This document shows positions 19,861-28,740 of a stretch of DNA of 36,449 bases, in pieces. Below the pieces are notes generated by a model, which was given only the letters and a program-made list of their open reading frames with translations, was not told the DNA's origin and did no database searches. The stretch lies in assembly GCA_902768435.1 (NCBI GenBank), contig CACXLJ010000024.1:1-36449 (forward strand). Reading direction: 5' to 3'. The position numbers and the translations under genes are program-made. This DNA comes from an uncultured Bacteroidales bacterium (GTDB taxonomy: Bacteria > Bacteroidota > Bacteroidia > Bacteroidales > Muribaculaceae). The first letter of the stretch is position 1. Each line of letters begins with the position of its first letter.

Positions 19861-21147
19861 ATGTACCAGCCATTAGCCGAAAGATTGCGTCCCAAGTCGC
19901 TCGACGATTACATTGGTCAACAGCACCTTGTGGGCGAGGGTGCCGTGATTCGCCGCATGATCGAGAGCGGCAACATCTCCTCCTTCATTCTGTGGGGACC
20001 GCCGGGAGTGGGCAAGACCACCCTGGCACGCATCATTGCCGAGCAGACCAAGGTGCCCTTCTACACCCTCTCGGCCGTGACGAGCGGCGTCAAAGAGGTG
20101 CGCGAGGTACTCGACCGCTGCCGCAAAGACGCCACAAGCATGTTCACCCAGGGCAGGCCCGTGCTGTTTATCGACGAAATTCACCGCTTCAACAAGTCGC
20201 AGCAAGACTCCCTTCTCGGCGCTGTCGAGAATGGCACCGTCACGCTCATTGGCGCCACCACCGAGAATCCCTCGTTCGAGGTCATCAGGCCGCTCCTCTC
20301 GCGCGCACAAATCTATGTACTCAACCCACTCGACAAGGACGACCTGCTTCGCCTGCTCGACCATGCCCTGAAGACCGACAAGATGTTTGAGGGGCGCGAA
20401 ATACGCGTGGAGCAGACCGAGGCACTGCTGCGCTTCTCGGGCGGAGATGCACGCAAACTGCTCAACATCCTCGACCTCATCATGCAGTCGCTCGGCACAA
20501 ACGAACCCTTTGTGGTCAACGACGAGATTGTGACCAGCCGGCTGCAACAGAATCCGCTCGCCTTCGACAAGAATGGCGAGATGCACTACGACATCATTTC
20601 GGCCTTCATCAAGAGCATTCGTGGCAGCGACCCCGATGCCGCCGTTTACTGGCTCGCACGCCTCATCGAGGGCGGCGAAGACCCCAAGTTCATTGCGCGA
20701 CGCCTGTGTATCCTCGCCGCCGAGGACATAGGACTGGCCAACCCCAACGCCCTGCTGCTCGCCAATGCCACTTTCGACATCATCAACAAGATAGGCTGGC
20801 CCGAAGGCCGCATACCGCTGAGCGAGTGCGCCATCTACCTGGCAACCTCAGCCAAGAGCAACAGCGCCTACCTCGCCATCGGCGCCGCCCAGCAACTCGT
20901 GCAGCAGACCGGCAATGCGCCCGTACCCCTGCACTTGCGCAACTCTCCCACCCAACTCATGGAGGAACTGGGCTATGGCAAGGACTACAAGTATGCCCAC
21001 GATTTCCCGGGTCACTTCGTCTATCAGGAGTATATGCCCGAAGAGTTGCACCACCCCACCCTGTGGCAACCGCAGGAGAACCCGTCAGAGGCCCGCATGC
21101 GTGAACGCATGGAGCACCTCTGGGGCAAGAAATCCGACCCTCAATAA
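19861..21147 (+). CDS. rarA: Replication-associated recombination protein A (AAA+ ATPase)
   Basis: The 428-residue product is a full-length RarA/MgsA/WRNIP1-type clamp-loader-like ATPase that acts at stalled replication forks. Seen in order: the N-terminal [17 protein letters not shown] box, Walker A GPPGVGKT (46-53), Walker B FIDEIHRF (103-110), sensor 1 in [12 protein letters not shown], the arginine-finger region [10 protein letters not shown], sensor 2 [14 protein letters not shown], and the C-terminal MgsA tetramerisation domain ([27 protein letters not shown] to [17 protein letters not shown]). No residue is missing. It has its own promoter. The next gene starts 14 bp downstream and is probably co-transcribed. 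Confidence 0.97.
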   Translation: MYQPLAERLRPKSLDDYIGQQHLVGEGAVIRRMIESGNISSFILWGPPGVGKTTLARIIAEQTKVPFYTLSAVTSGVKEVREVLDRCRKDATSMFTQGRPVLFIDEIHRFNKSQQDSLLGAVENGTVTLIGATTENPSFEVIRPLLSRAQIYVLNPLDKDDLLRLLDHALKTDKMFEGREIRVEQTEALLRFSGGDARKLLNILDLIMQSLGTNEPFVVNDEIVTSRLQQNPLAFDKNGEMHYDIISAFIKSIRGSDPDAAVYWLARLIEGGEDPKFIARRLCILAAEDIGLANPNALLLANATFDIINKIGWPEGRIPLSECAIYLATSAKSNSAYLAIGAAQQLVQQTGNAPVPLHLRNSPTQLMEELGYGKDYKYAHDFPGHFVYQEYMPEELHHPTLWQPQENPSEARMRERMEHLWGKKSDPQ

Positions 21148-21161
21148 CACGCTTTTCCATC

Positions 21162-23606
21162 ATGAGAACTTACCTGACCTCATTTCTGACGGCACTGCTG
21201 TTCCTGCTACCGTGCCGACTCTATGCCGACCAATACGATGCCGAGGCCAAGCGTTACGCTGCATGGCTCGCGCCCTATCTCGCCACACCCGACAAGGCCG
21301 ACTATAGCGAGGCTTTCTACGAGAACAATTGCCGCTTCTCGCTCGAGGCGTTGCACGAGCTGCAATGGAACATTCCCGACGACATTTTTCGCCACTTTGT
21401 GCTGCCCGTGAGGGTGAACAACGAGAACCTCGACATGGCAAGAGAAGTGTTCTACAACGAACTCAAGGACAGGATAAAAGGCCTCTCAATGGAACAGGCC
21501 ATACTGGAAGTGAACCACTGGTGCCACGAGAAGGTGAGTTATCGCCCCAGCGATGCCCGCACCAGCAGCCCGCTGGCAACCGTCAAGACCGCCTATGGCC
21601 GTTGCGGCGAGGAATCGACATTTCTGGTGGCGGCACTGCGCTCGGTGGCCATCCCAGCCCGTCAGGTCTACACCCCGCGCTGGGCGCACACCGACGATAA
21701 CCACGCATGGGTTGAGGCCTGGGCCGACGGTCGCTGGCACTTCCTCGGCGCTTGCGAACCCGAGCCGGTGCTCGACTTGGGCTGGTTCAACGAGAGTGCC
21801 TCGCGCGCCATGCTCATGCACACCAAGGTGGTGGGCGACTACCACGGTCCCGAGGAGGTAATGAGCCGAACTCCGTGCTATACCGAAATCAATGTCACCA
21901 GCAATTATGCTCCCACCTCACGGGTCGACATCAGCGTGGTCGATGCCAGTGGAGCGCCCGTTGCCGACGCCCTCGTGGAGTTTAAACTCTACAACTACGC
22001 CGAGTTCTACACCATGGCAAAGAAAACCACCGACCACAATGGCTCAACTTGGCTCACAGCGGGCAAGGGCGATCTGCTTGTCTGGGTCACCAAGGGCGAC
22101 CTCGTGGCACTCAAGAAAGTGTCGTGGCGAGAAAACCATACCGAAACCATCATTCTGAAAGACAATCATTTGCCCACTGCCTTAGACCTCGACATCGTGC
22201 CACCGCCATCGCAGTTCACCCCGCCGATGGTCACACCCGAGCAACGCGAAGAGAACGATCGTCGCAAGGCGCAGGAAGACTCCATTCGACATGCCTACGA
22301 AGCCACAATGCCTGTCGAAGCGTGGCGTGGAAACTACCGCACAATTCAGCAATTCCTGGCGCAAAGCCCCAACAAGGTCATGGCACAGCGGTTGCTCGAG
22401 GTCATCAGCGAGAAGGACCTGCGCGACATCACCCTCGATGTGCTCATGGATAATATCACAGAAACCACCGACACCAGAGAACTCTATTGCCGCTATGTCA
22501 TGTGCCCTCGAGTCGAGAACGAGTGGCTCACGCCCTATAAAGCCTTTTTCCGCAACGAGTTTCGCGATAAAATCAAAGATTTCTTCGATCTGATAACCTG
22601 GACCCAAGAAAACATAACCATTGATGAGCAGCACAACCCGCAGGGACTCCGTCAGCAGCCCATCAGCGTCTACCGCACCCGCAAGACTGACGCCCTGGGC
22701 CGCGCCATCTTCTTTGTGAGCGCCGCACGCAGCCTGGGCATGCCCACGCGCATCAATGAGGTGAACGGCAAGATCGAGTTCTACTCCCCCTTTCATGGCG
22801 GAGGATGGCGAGAGGTGAAATTTGAAGAGGGGCTATTCAGCAAACCGGCAAAATACGGCATTCTCCGATTCAAATTCACACCCAATCAGGAACGCTCCGA
22901 CCTCGCCTACTACACCCATTTCACCCTGAGCCGTATCGTCAACGGTTCGCCGCAACTGCTCACCTACCCCGAAGATGCCACCTGGAGCAACACTTTCAGC
23001 AAGGGCACGGTACTCGAGGCTGGCACCTATCTGCTTACCACTGGCAACCGCCTGAGCAACGGCAGCGTACTGGCTCATACCACCTGCTTCACCATCAATC
23101 CCGACGAAATTGCCGAAGTCGACCTCAATCTGCGCAACGAAACCACACTGGTGCATGTTTTGGGCAGCATCAACACCGCCAGCCGTTACCTTGACCTGAA
23201 AACAGGCAATGAAACCGCACTGTTGCCAAGCCAGGGGCTGTGCGTCATAGGCTTCATTGCGCCCAACCACGAGCCCACCAACCACGCCCTGCGCGACATT
23301 GCAATTTGTGCCACACAGTTCAACGAGAAACAACTGCCCATCACACTCCTCACACGCAACGCCGACGAGATGAACCGACTCAACCGTGCCGAGTTCGCCA
23401 ACCTCCCCGCTACCGTTACATGGGGCATTGACACCGCCGACGCGCTCTCTCAAGCCATCAACGCCCTGCATCTGCAGCCTGCAAGCCTGCCCGTTTTCCT
23501 CATTTGCGACAAATCAGGAAATGTCTATTTCAAGCAGCAAGGCTACACCATCCACCTCGGCGACCAGCTCCTCAAAACTCTAAACAGCATTCAATCAGAC
23601 AATTAA
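21162..23606 (+). CDS. Exported transglutaminase-like protein with a second, degenerate core
   Basis: The 814-residue product starts with a signal peptide (MRTYLTSFLTALLFLLPCRLYA). Residues about 100-200 form a transglutaminase-like cysteine-protease fold: C148 in YGRCGEESTFLVAALRS and H181 in TDDNHAWVEAW are the visible catalytic pair. A beta-sandwich-like segment follows (245-330, ISVVDASGAPVADALVEF). Residues about 480-545 repeat the pattern (TDALGRAIFFVSAARSLGMPTR), but the Cys position is A511, so this copy is inactive. The C-terminal part (700-814) includes a redoxin-like end (SLPVFLICDKSGNVYF). It is probably periplasmic or surface-bound and acts on peptides or peptidoglycan-linked substrates; the actual substrate is unknown. 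It starts 14 bp after rarA. Confidence 0.82.
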   Translation: MRTYLTSFLTALLFLLPCRLYADQYDAEAKRYAAWLAPYLATPDKADYSEAFYENNCRFSLEALHELQWNIPDDIFRHFVLPVRVNNENLDMAREVFYNELKDRIKGLSMEQAILEVNHWCHEKVSYRPSDARTSSPLATVKTAYGRCGEESTFLVAALRSVAIPARQVYTPRWAHTDDNHAWVEAWADGRWHFLGACEPEPVLDLGWFNESASRAMLMHTKVVGDYHGPEEVMSRTPCYTEINVTSNYAPTSRVDISVVDASGAPVADALVEFKLYNYAEFYTMAKKTTDHNGSTWLTAGKGDLLVWVTKGDLVALKKVSWRENHTETIILKDNHLPTALDLDIVPPPSQFTPPMVTPEQREENDRRKAQEDSIRHAYEATMPVEAWRGNYRTIQQFLAQSPNKVMAQRLLEVISEKDLRDITLDVLMDNITETTDTRELYCRYVMCPRVENEWLTPYKAFFRNEFRDKIKDFFDLITWTQENITIDEQHNPQGLRQQPISVYRTRKTDALGRAIFFVSAARSLGMPTRINEVNGKIEFYSPFHGGGWREVKFEEGLFSKPAKYGILRFKFTPNQERSDLAYYTHFTLSRIVNGSPQLLTYPEDATWSNTFSKGTVLEAGTYLLTTGNRLSNGSVLAHTTCFTINPDEIAEVDLNLRNETTLVHVLGSINTASRYLDLKTGNETALLPSQGLCVIGFIAPNHEPTNHALRDIAICATQFNEKQLPITLLTRNADEMNRLNRAEFANLPATVTWGIDTADALSQAINALHLQPASLPVFLICDKSGNVYFKQQGYTIHLGDQLLKTLNSIQSDN

Positions 23607-23658
23607 TGACTATTGATGACTATTAAAAATATTCTTGCAATAACAAACTCATTGTCAC

Positions 23659-23696
23659 CAATTGTCTGACTTTTCATAACCGCGACAATTGTCTGA
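23659..23696. repeat. Direct repeat CAATTGTCTGA upstream of etfB
   Basis: CAATTGTCTGA occurs at 23659-23669 and 23686-23696, starts 27 bp apart, 37 bp upstream of the -33 element of the etf promoter. It could be a regulator-binding site; nothing else supports that. Confidence 0.4.
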
Positions 23697-23732
23697 AATA
23701 TTTGTGAATAAACTTTAATGGAGCGCTAACTT

Positions 23733-23763
23733 TTGCACTTGTGCACGCATTTTAGTAATTTTG
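23733..23763 (+). promoter_or_regulatory. Promoter of etfB-etfA-acyl-CoA dehydrogenase
   Basis: TTG (23733-23735) and TAATTTTG (23756-23763) with a 20-bp spacer, 48 bp upstream of the ATG at 23812. Confidence 0.75.
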
Positions 23764-23811
23764 CACGATTTTTTATCAAGATATATAATATAAACTTAAA
23801 TATTTTTGACT

Positions 23812-24681
23812 ATGAGTTTAAACATCATTGTGCTGGCCAAGCAGGTGCCCGATACCCGCAATGTCGGCAAAGATGCAATGAAGGCCGACGGCACCATTAA
23901 CCGTGCCGCCCTGCCTGCCATCTTCAACCCCGAAGACTTGAATGCCCTCGAGCAGGCGCTCAGGCTCAAGGAGCAGCATCCCGGCTCTACAGTGGGCATG
24001 CTCACCATGGGTCCCCCAAGGGCTGGTGAAATCATCCGTCAGGGTCTGTTCCGCGGAGCCGACACTGGTTGGTTGCTGACCGACCGACTCTTTGCCGGCG
24101 CCGACACCCTCGCCACCAGTTATGCCCTTGCCACTGCCATCAAGAAGATTGGCAAAGTCGACATCGTGATTGGCGGACGCCAGGCCATCGACGGCGACAC
24201 CGCACAGGTGGGTCCCCAGGTTGCCCAAAAGTTGGGTCTCAATCAGGTGACCTATGCCGAAGAAATCCTGAAAGTGGAAAACGGCGTGGCCACCATTCGC
24301 CGCCACATCGATGGCGGTGTAGAGGTGGTCGAAGCACCCCTGCCCGTGGTGATTACCGTGAACGGCAGCGCCGCTCCCTGCCGCCCCTGCAACGCCAAGC
24401 TGGTGATGAAGTACAAATATGCCACCTGCCCCATGGAACGCACTGGCGACGAGCCCTGGAAGGAACTCTACGACGAGCGTCCCTACCTCACCCTCAACGA
24501 GTGGAGCGTGGCCGATGTCGACGGTGATCCCGCACAATGTGGTCTCAGTGGCTCGCCCACCAAGGTAAAGACGGTGAAGAACATCGTCTTCCAGGCCAAA
24601 GAGAGCAAGACCCTCACAGGCAGCGATGCCGATGTCGAGGGCGTGATTCGTGAATTGTTAGATGAAAAGATAATCGGTTAA
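23812..24681 (+). CDS. etfB: Electron transfer flavoprotein beta subunit
   Basis: The 289-residue product (ATG 23812; another ATG six bases upstream is in frame) is an EtfB/FixA protein. It opens with NIIVLAKQVPDTRNV, contains GMLTMGPPRAGEIIRQGLFRGAD, the GGRQAIDGDTAQVGPQVAQKL nucleotide-binding segment and the PLPVVITVNG strand. With EtfA it forms the FAD-containing heterodimer that takes electrons from acyl-CoA dehydrogenase. The etfA frame begins within a few bases of its stop, and the dehydrogenase gene follows, so the operon encodes a complete acyl-CoA to ETF electron path in the cytoplasm. Whether this ETF is of the bifurcating type cannot be settled by eye. Confidence 0.95.
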   Translation: MSLNIIVLAKQVPDTRNVGKDAMKADGTINRAALPAIFNPEDLNALEQALRLKEQHPGSTVGMLTMGPPRAGEIIRQGLFRGADTGWLLTDRLFAGADTLATSYALATAIKKIGKVDIVIGGRQAIDGDTAQVGPQVAQKLGLNQVTYAEEILKVENGVATIRRHIDGGVEVVEAPLPVVITVNGSAAPCRPCNAKLVMKYKYATCPMERTGDEPWKELYDERPYLTLNEWSVADVDGDPAQCGLSGSPTKVKTVKNIVFQAKESKTLTGSDADVEGVIRELLDEKIIG

Positions 24682-24692
24682 TGGTAGAAGTT

Positions 24693-25715
24693 ATGAATAA
24701 CGTATTTGTTTATTGCGAAATCGAAGGCACTACTGTTGCCGAAGTATCTCAAGAATTACTCACCAAGGGGCGCAAGCTCGCCAACCAGCTGGGCGTGGAA
24801 CTCCACGCCGTGGTGGCAGGCACCGGCATCAAGGGTGCTGTTGAAGAGCAAATTCTGCCCTATGGTGTTGACAAACTCTTTGTTTTCGATGGCGAGGGAC
24901 TCTTCCCCTACACCTCGGCTCCCCACACCGACATCATGGTGAATCTCTTCAAAGAGGAGCAGCCCCAGATTTGCCTCATGGGTGCTACCGTGATTGGCCG
25001 TGACCTCGGTCCCCGCGTGTCGTCATCGCTCACCAGCGGCCTCACTGCCGACTGCACCGAACTGGAAATTGGCGACTACGACGATCCCAAGACCGGCGAG
25101 CACTTCGACAATCTGCTCTATCAAATTCGTCCTGCCTTCGGCGGCAACATCGTCGCCACCATCGTCAACCCTGAGCACCGCCCCCAAATGGCAACCGTGC
25201 GCAGCGGCGTGATGCAGAAGGCACTCTACAACGGCAAAGCCCGTGGCGAGGTTGTCTATCCCCAAGTCGACAAGTATGTGCCACAAGAGAGTTATGTGGT
25301 GAAAGTTCTTGAACGCCATGTCGAGGCTGCCAAGCACAACCTCAAGGGCGCTTCAATCGTGGTAGCCGGTGGCTATGGTGTGGGCAGCAAGGAAGGTTTC
25401 GACCAGCTGTTCCAGCTTGCCAAGGAACTGCACGGCGAGGTGGGCGCATCGCGTGCCGCCGTCGATGCCGGTTGGGTCGACCACGACCGTCAGGTGGGCC
25501 AGACGGGTGTCACTGTGCACCCCAAGGTCTACATCGCTTGCGGCATCTCGGGTCAGATTCAGCACATCGCCGGCATGCAAGATGCAGGCATCATCATCTC
25601 GATCAACAACGACCCCGACGCACCCATCAACAAGATTGCCGACTATGTGATCGTGGGCACTGTTGAAGAAGTGGTTCCCAAACTCATCAAGTACTATAAG
25701 CAGAACAGCAAATAA
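24693..25715 (+). CDS. etfA: Electron transfer flavoprotein alpha subunit
   Basis: The 340-residue product (ATG 24693, giving MNNVFVYCEIEG; an in-frame ATG at 24681 overlapping the etfB stop by one base is the alternative) has the N-terminal EtfA domain and the conserved FAD-binding C-terminal domain. Markers are GASIVVAGGYGVGSKEGF, GEVGASRAAVDAGWVDHDRQVGQTG, the VHPKVYIACGISGQIQHIAGM block and ISINNDPDAPINKIADY. It binds FAD and pairs with EtfB. The acyl-CoA dehydrogenase gene starts 11 bp downstream, consistent with a stoichiometric operon. Confidence 0.95.
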   Translation: MNNVFVYCEIEGTTVAEVSQELLTKGRKLANQLGVELHAVVAGTGIKGAVEEQILPYGVDKLFVFDGEGLFPYTSAPHTDIMVNLFKEEQPQICLMGATVIGRDLGPRVSSSLTSGLTADCTELEIGDYDDPKTGEHFDNLLYQIRPAFGGNIVATIVNPEHRPQMATVRSGVMQKALYNGKARGEVVYPQVDKYVPQESYVVKVLERHVEAAKHNLKGASIVVAGGYGVGSKEGFDQLFQLAKELHGEVGASRAAVDAGWVDHDRQVGQTGVTVHPKVYIACGISGQIQHIAGMQDAGIIISINNDPDAPINKIADYVIVGTVEEVVPKLIKYYKQNSK

Positions 25716-25726
25716 AACCAAGAATT

Positions 25727-27457
25727 ATGGCTAACTACTATACCGACCATCCCGAAATCGCGTTCCACCTCAACCACCCGCTCATGAAGCGCATTGTGGA
25801 CCTCAAGGAACGCAACTATGAAGACAAGGACAAGTTCGACGACGCCCCCGTGAACTACGACGACGCCATCGAGAACTATAAGCGCATCCTCGACATCTGT
25901 GGCGATGTGGCTGCCAACATACTTGAGCCCAACTCCGAGGCTGTGGACCAGGAAGGTCCCCACTTGGAGAACGGCCGCATGATTTATGCCAGCAAGACAT
26001 TCGAGAACATCGACGCTACCCGCAAGGCAGGCCTTCACGGCGTTTCGATGCCTCGCCGCTACGGCGGTCTCAACCTGCCTAACACTGTATTCTCGATGCT
26101 CTCCGAACTCATTGCAGCCGCCGATGCCGGTTTCCAGAACATCTGGTCGCTCCAGAGCTGCATCGACACACTCTATGAGTTTGGCAATGAGGAACAGCGC
26201 CAGAAATTCATTCCCCGCGTGTGTGCAGGCGAGTCGATGTCGATGGACCTCACCGAGCCCGATGCCGGTAGCGACCTGCAGCGCGTCATGCTCAAGGCCA
26301 CCCGCGACGAGGAGAACAACTGCTGGCGTCTGAACGGCGTGAAGCGCTTCATCACCAATGGCGACAGCGACATCCACCTGGTGCTCGCCCGCTCTGAGGA
26401 AGGCACCACCGACGGCCGCGGTCTGTCAATGTTCATCTACGACAAGCGCGACGGCGGCGTGGATGTGCGCCACATCGAGAACAAGCTGGGCATCCACGGC
26501 AGTCCCACCTGCGAACTCGTCTACAAGAACGCACGCGCCGAACTGTGCGGCAGCACTCGCCTAGGCCTCATCAAGTATGTGATGGCGCTCATGAACGGCG
26601 CACGCCTGGGCATCGCAGCCCAGAGTGTGGGTGTGGAACAGGAAGCCTACAACGAGGCACTCGCCTATGCCAAGGAGCGTGCCCAGTTTGGCAAGAAGAT
26701 TATTACCTTCCCCGCCGTTTATGACATGCTCTCGCGCATGAAAGCCAAACTCGATGCCGGCCGTTCGCTGCTCTATCAGACTGCCCGCTATGTCGATATC
26801 TACAAGGCACTCGAGGACATCGCCCGCGACCGCACCCTCACCCCCGAGGAGCGTCAGGAGATGAAGAAATATACCCGCCTGGCCGACGCCTTCACTCCGC
26901 TCGCCAAGGGTATGAACTCGGAGTATGCTAACCAGAACGCCTACGACGCCATCTCGGTGCACGGCGGCAGCGGTTTCATCATGGAGTACAAGTGCCAGCG
27001 ACTGTATCGCGACGCCCGCATCTTCTCCATCTACGAGGGTACAACCCAGCTGCAGGTGGTGGCTGCTATTCGCTATGTGACCAACGGCACCTACCTCTCA
27101 ATCATGCAGGAGATGCTGCAAAACGAGGTAGCCGAGGAGATGAAGCCCCTCAAGGCACGCGTCGAAGGTCTGGTGAAACTCTACGAGCAGGCACTTGCCA
27201 AGGTTAAGGAAGCTAACGACAACGATGTGCACGACTTCCTGGCACGCCGCCTCTACAACATGACCGGCGACATCATGATGTCGCTGCTCATCATCGACGA
27301 CGCAAGCCGCGCTCCCGAGCTGTTTGCCAAGAGCGCCAATGTGTATGTTCGCCATGCCGAGGAAGAGGTGCTCGGACACCACTGCTACATCATGCACTTC
27401 AGTGCCGAAGACCTCGAGGCCTTCCGCCCTGCCGAAATCGCACAGGCTCAAGAATAA
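25727..27457 (+). CDS. Acyl-CoA dehydrogenase family protein
   Basis: The 576-residue product contains the acyl-CoA dehydrogenase core: an N-terminal helical domain, the SMSMDLTEPDAGSDLQ and GVKRFITNGDSD segments of the beta domain, and the helical C-terminal domain with RAQFGKKIITFPAVYDML and SVHGGSGFIMEYKCQRLYRDARIFSIYEGTT. Glu437 in YEGTT corresponds to the catalytic base. It oxidises an acyl-CoA to the enoyl-CoA with FAD; the electrons go to the neighbouring EtfAB. At 576 residues it is longer than the usual 380, because of extra N-terminal and C-terminal helical regions as in the long-form family. The natural chain length is unknown. It is last in the operon and closed by the terminator at 27488-27520. 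Confidence 0.93.
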   Translation: MANYYTDHPEIAFHLNHPLMKRIVDLKERNYEDKDKFDDAPVNYDDAIENYKRILDICGDVAANILEPNSEAVDQEGPHLENGRMIYASKTFENIDATRKAGLHGVSMPRRYGGLNLPNTVFSMLSELIAAADAGFQNIWSLQSCIDTLYEFGNEEQRQKFIPRVCAGESMSMDLTEPDAGSDLQRVMLKATRDEENNCWRLNGVKRFITNGDSDIHLVLARSEEGTTDGRGLSMFIYDKRDGGVDVRHIENKLGIHGSPTCELVYKNARAELCGSTRLGLIKYVMALMNGARLGIAAQSVGVEQEAYNEALAYAKERAQFGKKIITFPAVYDMLSRMKAKLDAGRSLLYQTARYVDIYKALEDIARDRTLTPEERQEMKKYTRLADAFTPLAKGMNSEYANQNAYDAISVHGGSGFIMEYKCQRLYRDARIFSIYEGTTQLQVVAAIRYVTNGTYLSIMQEMLQNEVAEEMKPLKARVEGLVKLYEQALAKVKEANDNDVHDFLARRLYNMTGDIMMSLLIIDDASRAPELFAKSANVYVRHAEEEVLGHHCYIMHFSAEDLEAFRPAEIAQAQE

Positions 27458-27487
27458 CCCACTGCTGTTACAGTGCAATCCATAAAA

Positions 27488-27520
27488 CAAGAGGGCACGC
27501 CCATGTGGCTTGCCCTCTTG
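27488..27520. terminator. Bidirectional terminator
   Basis: CAAGAGGGCA (27488-27497) and TGCCCTCTTG (27511-27520) are perfect complements, with CTTTTGTATTT on the plus side and TTTTAT on the minus side. It serves the etf operon and the convergent surface-protein operon. A second small hairpin (TTAACCC/GGGTTAA, 27546-27565) lies beside it. Confidence 0.85.
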
Positions 27521-27569
27521 CTTTTGTATTTAAGCCAATTTGTCTTTAACCCAATTTCGGGTTAATCCA

Positions 27570-28694
27570 TCATATGCCCATGATAATGTTGATGAGTGCG
27601 CTCACATCGCTCACATTCACATTGCCGTCGCCGTTCACATCGGCGAGGAACAGGTCGGTAGGCATGGTGCCTAATATCATATTTATGAGAACAGACACAT
27701 CACTCACATTCACAAAGCCGTCGCCGTTCACATCGCCAAAGACATACCTTATCCAGGAGAAATAGCCCGGATCTGAACTGCCACCATCGATGTGGGCATA
27801 GGCTTTGTCGATATGATTCTCATCATAAGTGGTGCCCATATAGCCCATAATGTTATAACAATCGCCAAACATATACTCCGATTTTTCGGTGGTCACCGCG
27901 GCGGTGCTCCATTTTCCGCCTACAAAGACGACGGCGAGATGCTCGCAAGACTCAAACATGCAACGCATATCGGTCACCTTGGCGGTGTTGAAACTGCTCA
28001 GGTCGAGCGCTTGCAAATTCTCACACAAATAGAACATGTAAAACATCGAAGTGACATTAGCCGTATTGAAGTTTCTCAGACTCAGCTTCGTGAGACTGCG
28101 GCAATCATAGAACATCATTTTCATGTTAGTCACCTTGCTGGTGTTAAAACGGCTCACATCGAGAGTCTGGAGGCCGCTGCAACAAGAGAACATGCTGCTC
28201 ATGTCGGTAGCCTGGCTGGTGTTCAAATGGCTCACGTCGAGGCTTTTCAACTCCCTACACTCGTAAAACACACCGATGAAATCGGTCACTTTCGAAGTAT
28301 TGAAATGGCTCAGATCTATGCTACTGAGTTTTTTGCAGTAGCCGAACATGAATCTCATCGTGGTCACATTATCGGTATTGAGATAATTCAAACCTGTGAT
28401 GCTGGTGAGTTTTCTCATCTCATAAAACCAGTAAGCGGTGCTGGTGGGGCGAGCCTGAGCAAACGACGGGTCGAATACAACACGCTCCACCTGATTGCAA
28501 GTGCCGTCACTATGCCAAGCAGGGCGTTCTAAATCTGAATTCAAGGCATAAGCACCCGAGGGACGGGTTCCGTAATAAAAAGTGAGGGTAGCATTGCTGC
28601 TGGTGTAGATCGCATAGCCCTCGGCAGCCCATGCGGTCACACAGGCTGCCAGCGCCACGAGGCAAGTCAGTAATAATGCTGTTAATTTTTTCAT
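27570..28694 (-). CDS. BspA-type (DUF285) repeat surface protein with C-terminal dockerin-like cassette
   Basis: The 374-residue product has a signal peptide (MKKLTALLLTCLVALAACVTAWA) and a short N-terminal domain. About seven repeats of roughly 24 residues follow (95-275), of the form LxxLDVSxFNTSKVTDMxxMFxxC, the DUF285/BspA-like leucine-rich type found on adhesins of gut and oral bacteria. Residues 316-374 contain two EF-hand dockerin-like repeats (DVNGDGFVNVSDVSVLINMI and DVNGDGNVNVSDVSALINII). The Asp/Asn spacing fits calcium binding. It is the last gene of a minus-strand run of four. It is presumably displayed or secreted and held through the dockerin-like unit; a partner cohesin is not visible in the window. 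Confidence 0.88.
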   Translation of the reverse strand: MKKLTALLLTCLVALAACVTAWAAEGYAIYTSSNATLTFYYGTRPSGAYALNSDLERPAWHSDGTCNQVERVVFDPSFAQARPTSTAYWFYEMRKLTSITGLNYLNTDNVTTMRFMFGYCKKLSSIDLSHFNTSKVTDFIGVFYECRELKSLDVSHLNTSQATDMSSMFSCCSGLQTLDVSRFNTSKVTNMKMMFYDCRSLTKLSLRNFNTANVTSMFYMFYLCENLQALDLSSFNTAKVTDMRCMFESCEHLAVVFVGGKWSTAAVTTEKSEYMFGDCYNIMGYMGTTYDENHIDKAYAHIDGGSSDPGYFSWIRYVFGDVNGDGFVNVSDVSVLINMILGTMPTDLFLADVNGDGNVNVSDVSALINIIMGI

Positions 28695-28740
28695 ATCATT
28701 AAGATTTTGTTGTTATTTCTCTGTTGCAAAGATCTTTGTT

